Shown in pieces: positions 5,329-7,469 of a stretch of DNA of 7,469 nucleotides. Positions within the stretch are counted from its first letter, which is position 1. Each line of letters starts with the position of its first letter. A program made the position numbers and the translations under genes. A model generated the notes under the pieces. That model saw only the letters and a program-made list of their open reading frames with translations. It had not been told where the DNA came from and did not search any database. Location: positions 2,947 through 10,415 of the forward strand of contig JAHFOW010000100.1 of the NCBI GenBank assembly GCA_023261465.1, written 5' to 3'. The DNA comes from Planctomycetota bacterium. GTDB taxonomy: Bacteria; Planctomycetota; Brocadiia; Brocadiales; Brocadiaceae.

Positions 5329-7431
5329 TTAAGGCTTGGGTTGTTCTTGTTCCTTAATGGCAGCTTTCCTGCTTAGTTTGACCCTTTTCTGATCGTCTAT
5401 TCCAATTACCTTTATCATAATTTCCTGACCAACCTGCACCACATCCTCTACCTTCTCAATATAACCATCGGATAGTTCTGAAATATGAACAAGGCCATCA
5501 TGACCAGGAAGGACTTCGACAAACGCACCATATTCTTTAAGTGAAAGTACTTTGCCCTGGTAAGTCTTTCCAATCTGAATTTCCTCAGTCATGCGCTCTA
5601 TCCAAGTTTTAGCTTTCTTAGCAGATTCGGCCAGCGCGGCAGAAATCATAACTGTACCGTCATCTTCAATTTCAATCTTTGCGCCGGTTTCTTCCTGTAT
5701 CTTTTTGATATTTTTACCGCCGGGGCCAATAACCATGCCAATTTTATCAGGTTTTATTTTAATATGGAGAAGCCGTGGGGCATATATGGAAATCTCATGC
5801 CTTGGTTTATCAATAACCCTTGAAAGTTCACTTATTATATGCATTCTTCCCTCTTTTGCCTGGGTAAGGGCGTCACGCATAATTTTCTCTGTTATACCTG
5901 CGATTTTTATATCCATTTGCAGGGCTGTTACGCCATTCGCTGTACCCGCAACCTTGAAATCCATATCGCCCAGATGGTCTTCCGTGCCCAGGATGTCTGA
6001 CAGGATACATACATGTTCCCCTTCCTTTACAAGGCCCATGGCAATGCCAGCGACCGGAGCGTTAATAGGCACACCGGCATCCATCAACGAAAGCGTTCCA
6101 CCACAAACGGTGGCCATCGAAGAAGAACCGTTAGATTCCATAACGTCAGAAACAATCCTTATAGTGTATGGAAATTTTTCAGGTGGAGGAAGAACTGCCT
6201 CTAACGCCCGTTCTGCCAAAGCGCCATGACCGATTTCACGTCTTCCGGGGCCACGCAAAGGCTTGACCTCTCCAACGCAAAAAGGCGGAAAGTTATAGTC
6301 CAGCATAAATTTCTTTGAATATTCATCCTCGAGGGTGTCAACTTTTTGCTCATCCATCGTCGTACCCAGGGTCACCACTACAAGGGCCTGTGTTTCTCCT
6401 CTGGTGAAGAGCGCTGAACCATGTGTTCTGGGCAGCATTCCTACTTCACAGGTAATAGGACGAATATTAGCAAATCCACGTCCATCCGGTCTTTTACCTT
6501 CATTCATTATCTGGTCACGAACAACGGTCGTTTCTATTCTTTCAAAGACCAACTTGATTTCTCTCCGGGAAGGAGCGCTTTCCTCATCAGTGCAATATTC
6601 ACTTATTATTTCTTTTAGCAACTCACCTAAAGCACGAGATCTTTCGTGTTTTCCTGGTGTCTGGTTTCTCTCGAGTATTTTGTTATAGTATTTCTTTTTA
6701 ATATCTTCCAGGAGTTCCACATTTATTTTTAACGGCGGAATGGGTTGTTTGGCCTTTCCACATTTTTCCAGAAGTTCCTTCTGAAGTTGTACGATTTCTT
6801 TGATAAAGGCATGTCCAAACATTATGGCTTCAACCATGCGTTCTTCAGGGACTTCCCTGCTGGAAGCCTCAACCATAGTAATTGCATCTTCTGTCCCTGA
6901 AACTACAAGATCCATAGCACTCGTCGCCAGCTCTACATGGGTAGGATTAATCACGAATTCCCCATCAGTGTATCCAACCCTCACCGAACCGGTAGGACCG
7001 CTAAATGGAATGCTTGAAACAGATAACGCCGCCGAGGCTGCAATCATTGCAAGAATGTCAGGGTCGTTTTCTTTATCTGCCGAGAGGACCATGGACATAA
7101 CTTGAACTTCTTTCATGTATGTTTCAGGGAAGAGTGGTCTGATGGGACGGTCTATTAACCGCATGGTCAAAATTTCTTTAAGGGTAGGCCTTCCCTCTCT
7201 CTTAAAAAAACCTCCGGGAAATTTACCGGCTGCGTATGTCTTTTCTCTATACTCAACGGTGAGTGGGAAGAAATCTGCATCATCCTTTTGTTCGGTTGCC
7301 GATACCGCTGTAGCCAGCACCACCGTATCTCCATACTGAACTAATGCGGCGCCATCAGCCTGTCTTGCAATTCTGCCAACTTCAATACTAAGAACTCTTT
7401 TGCCGATCAATTTTTCTACTTTATATGCCAC
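5329..7431 (-). CDS. pnp: Polynucleotide phosphorylase
   Basis: 700 residues, full length for bacterial PNPase. It is the 3'-to-5' phosphorolytic exoribonuclease of mRNA decay, working as a trimer in the cytoplasm. Domains in order: RNase PH core 1 (about 12-211) with the RNA-contact FFKREGRP (75-82) and RLIDRPIRPLFP; a helical linker (about 240-315); RNase PH core 2 (about 320-535) with the catalytic residues D485, D491 and K493 in EDHLGDMDFKVAGT, one position off the E. coli D486/D492/K494; a KH domain (about 553-612) with IGPGGKNIKKI and its GxxG loop; and an S1 domain (about 618-689). The protein ends EQEQPKP. The start is GTG at 7431, set by GGAGG at 7438-7442. In many bacteria rpsO lies just upstream; that region is beyond the right edge. 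The downstream neighbour on the same strand is the cold-shock gene, whose family works with PNPase on structured RNA in the cold in E. coli. Confidence 0.98.
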   Translation of the reverse strand: MAYKVEKLIGKRVLSIEVGRIARQADGAALVQYGDTVVLATAVSATEQKDDADFFPLTVEYREKTYAAGKFPGGFFKREGRPTLKEILTMRLIDRPIRPLFPETYMKEVQVMSMVLSADKENDPDILAMIAASAALSVSSIPFSGPTGSVRVGYTDGEFVINPTHVELATSAMDLVVSGTEDAITMVEASSREVPEERMVEAIMFGHAFIKEIVQLQKELLEKCGKAKQPIPPLKINVELLEDIKKKYYNKILERNQTPGKHERSRALGELLKEIISEYCTDEESAPSRREIKLVFERIETTVVRDQIMNEGKRPDGRGFANIRPITCEVGMLPRTHGSALFTRGETQALVVVTLGTTMDEQKVDTLEDEYSKKFMLDYNFPPFCVGEVKPLRGPGRREIGHGALAERALEAVLPPPEKFPYTIRIVSDVMESNGSSSMATVCGGTLSLMDAGVPINAPVAGIAMGLVKEGEHVCILSDILGTEDHLGDMDFKVAGTANGVTALQMDIKIAGITEKIMRDALTQAKEGRMHIISELSRVIDKPRHEISIYAPRLLHIKIKPDKIGMVIGPGGKNIKKIQEETGAKIEIEDDGTVMISAALAESAKKAKTWIERMTEEIQIGKTYQGKVLSLKEYGAFVEVLPGHDGLVHISELSDGYIEKVEDVVQVGQEIMIKVIGIDDQKRVKLSRKAAIKEQEQPKP

Positions 7432-7437
7432 ACTATA

Positions 7438-7442
7438 CCTCC
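7438..7442 (-). promoter_or_regulatory. Shine-Dalgarno site of pnp, supporting a GTG start
   Basis: GGAGG on the minus strand stands 6 nt before GTG at 7431. No in-frame ATG lies between, and the product then starts (M)AYKVEKLIGKR, which aligns with normal PNPase N termini. The remaining 27 bases to the window edge are leader sequence with no other visible signal. Confidence 0.85.
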
Positions 7443-7469
7443 ACCTTGTCTATTTACAATTTTTTGCGT

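Noticed and set aside
5591..6229. Long plus-strand open frame of 212 codons opposite pnp
   Set aside because: It lies wholly inside pnp on the opposite strand. Its product has no recognisable domain and a serine/isoleucine-rich make-up typical of an antisense shadow.

Overview
This is ordinary chromosomal bacterial DNA that is gene-dense, AT-leaning and made of housekeeping and regulatory genes. I see no mobile element, CRISPR array, tRNA or rRNA. The combination of an ERCC4/XPF-type nuclease, an NtrC-type sigma-54 activator, strong AGGAGG ribosome sites on some genes and none on others, and moderate GC fits a Gram-negative-type bacterium. A planctomycete, possibly of the anammox group, is my best guess. 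That guess rests on general impression and not on a diagnostic marker.

Layout, left to right. (1) Positions 1-429 (+) hold the 3' end of an ERCC4-family nuclease with tandem helix-hairpin-helix motifs, cut by the window edge. (2) Converging on it is a CNNM/CorB-type membrane protein with two CBS domains (448-1497, -). (3) A perfect 14-bp stem terminator (1576-1614) separates that gene from a 2-Cys peroxiredoxin (1655-2176, -). The peroxiredoxin has the clearest control region in the window: a perfect TTGACA -35, a TAAAAT -10, and a 19-bp palindrome lying on the predicted transcription start. (4) A compact three-gene set on the minus strand follows in transcription order: a sensor histidine kinase (4045-4848), an NtrC-family response regulator (2683-4041, 3 nt after the kinase), and a small zinc-ribbon protein with two membrane helices and no known function (2278-2655). 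(5) A cold-shock-domain protein (4921-5127, -) ends in a strong terminator whose U-run stops 4 nt before the kinase start codon. (6) A full-length polynucleotide phosphorylase (5329-7431, -) starts with GTG after a GGAGG site. Between it and the cold-shock gene is a 201-bp region with two inverted repeats and a purine-rich leader.

All genes except the left-most run on the minus strand. The two parts that most merit a second look are the kinase/regulator/zinc-ribbon operon, whose transcription must start at or read through the csp terminator, and the peroxiredoxin promoter with its palindromic operator. I found no clearly unprecedented system. The zinc-ribbon membrane protein is the only complete gene whose function I cannot name.
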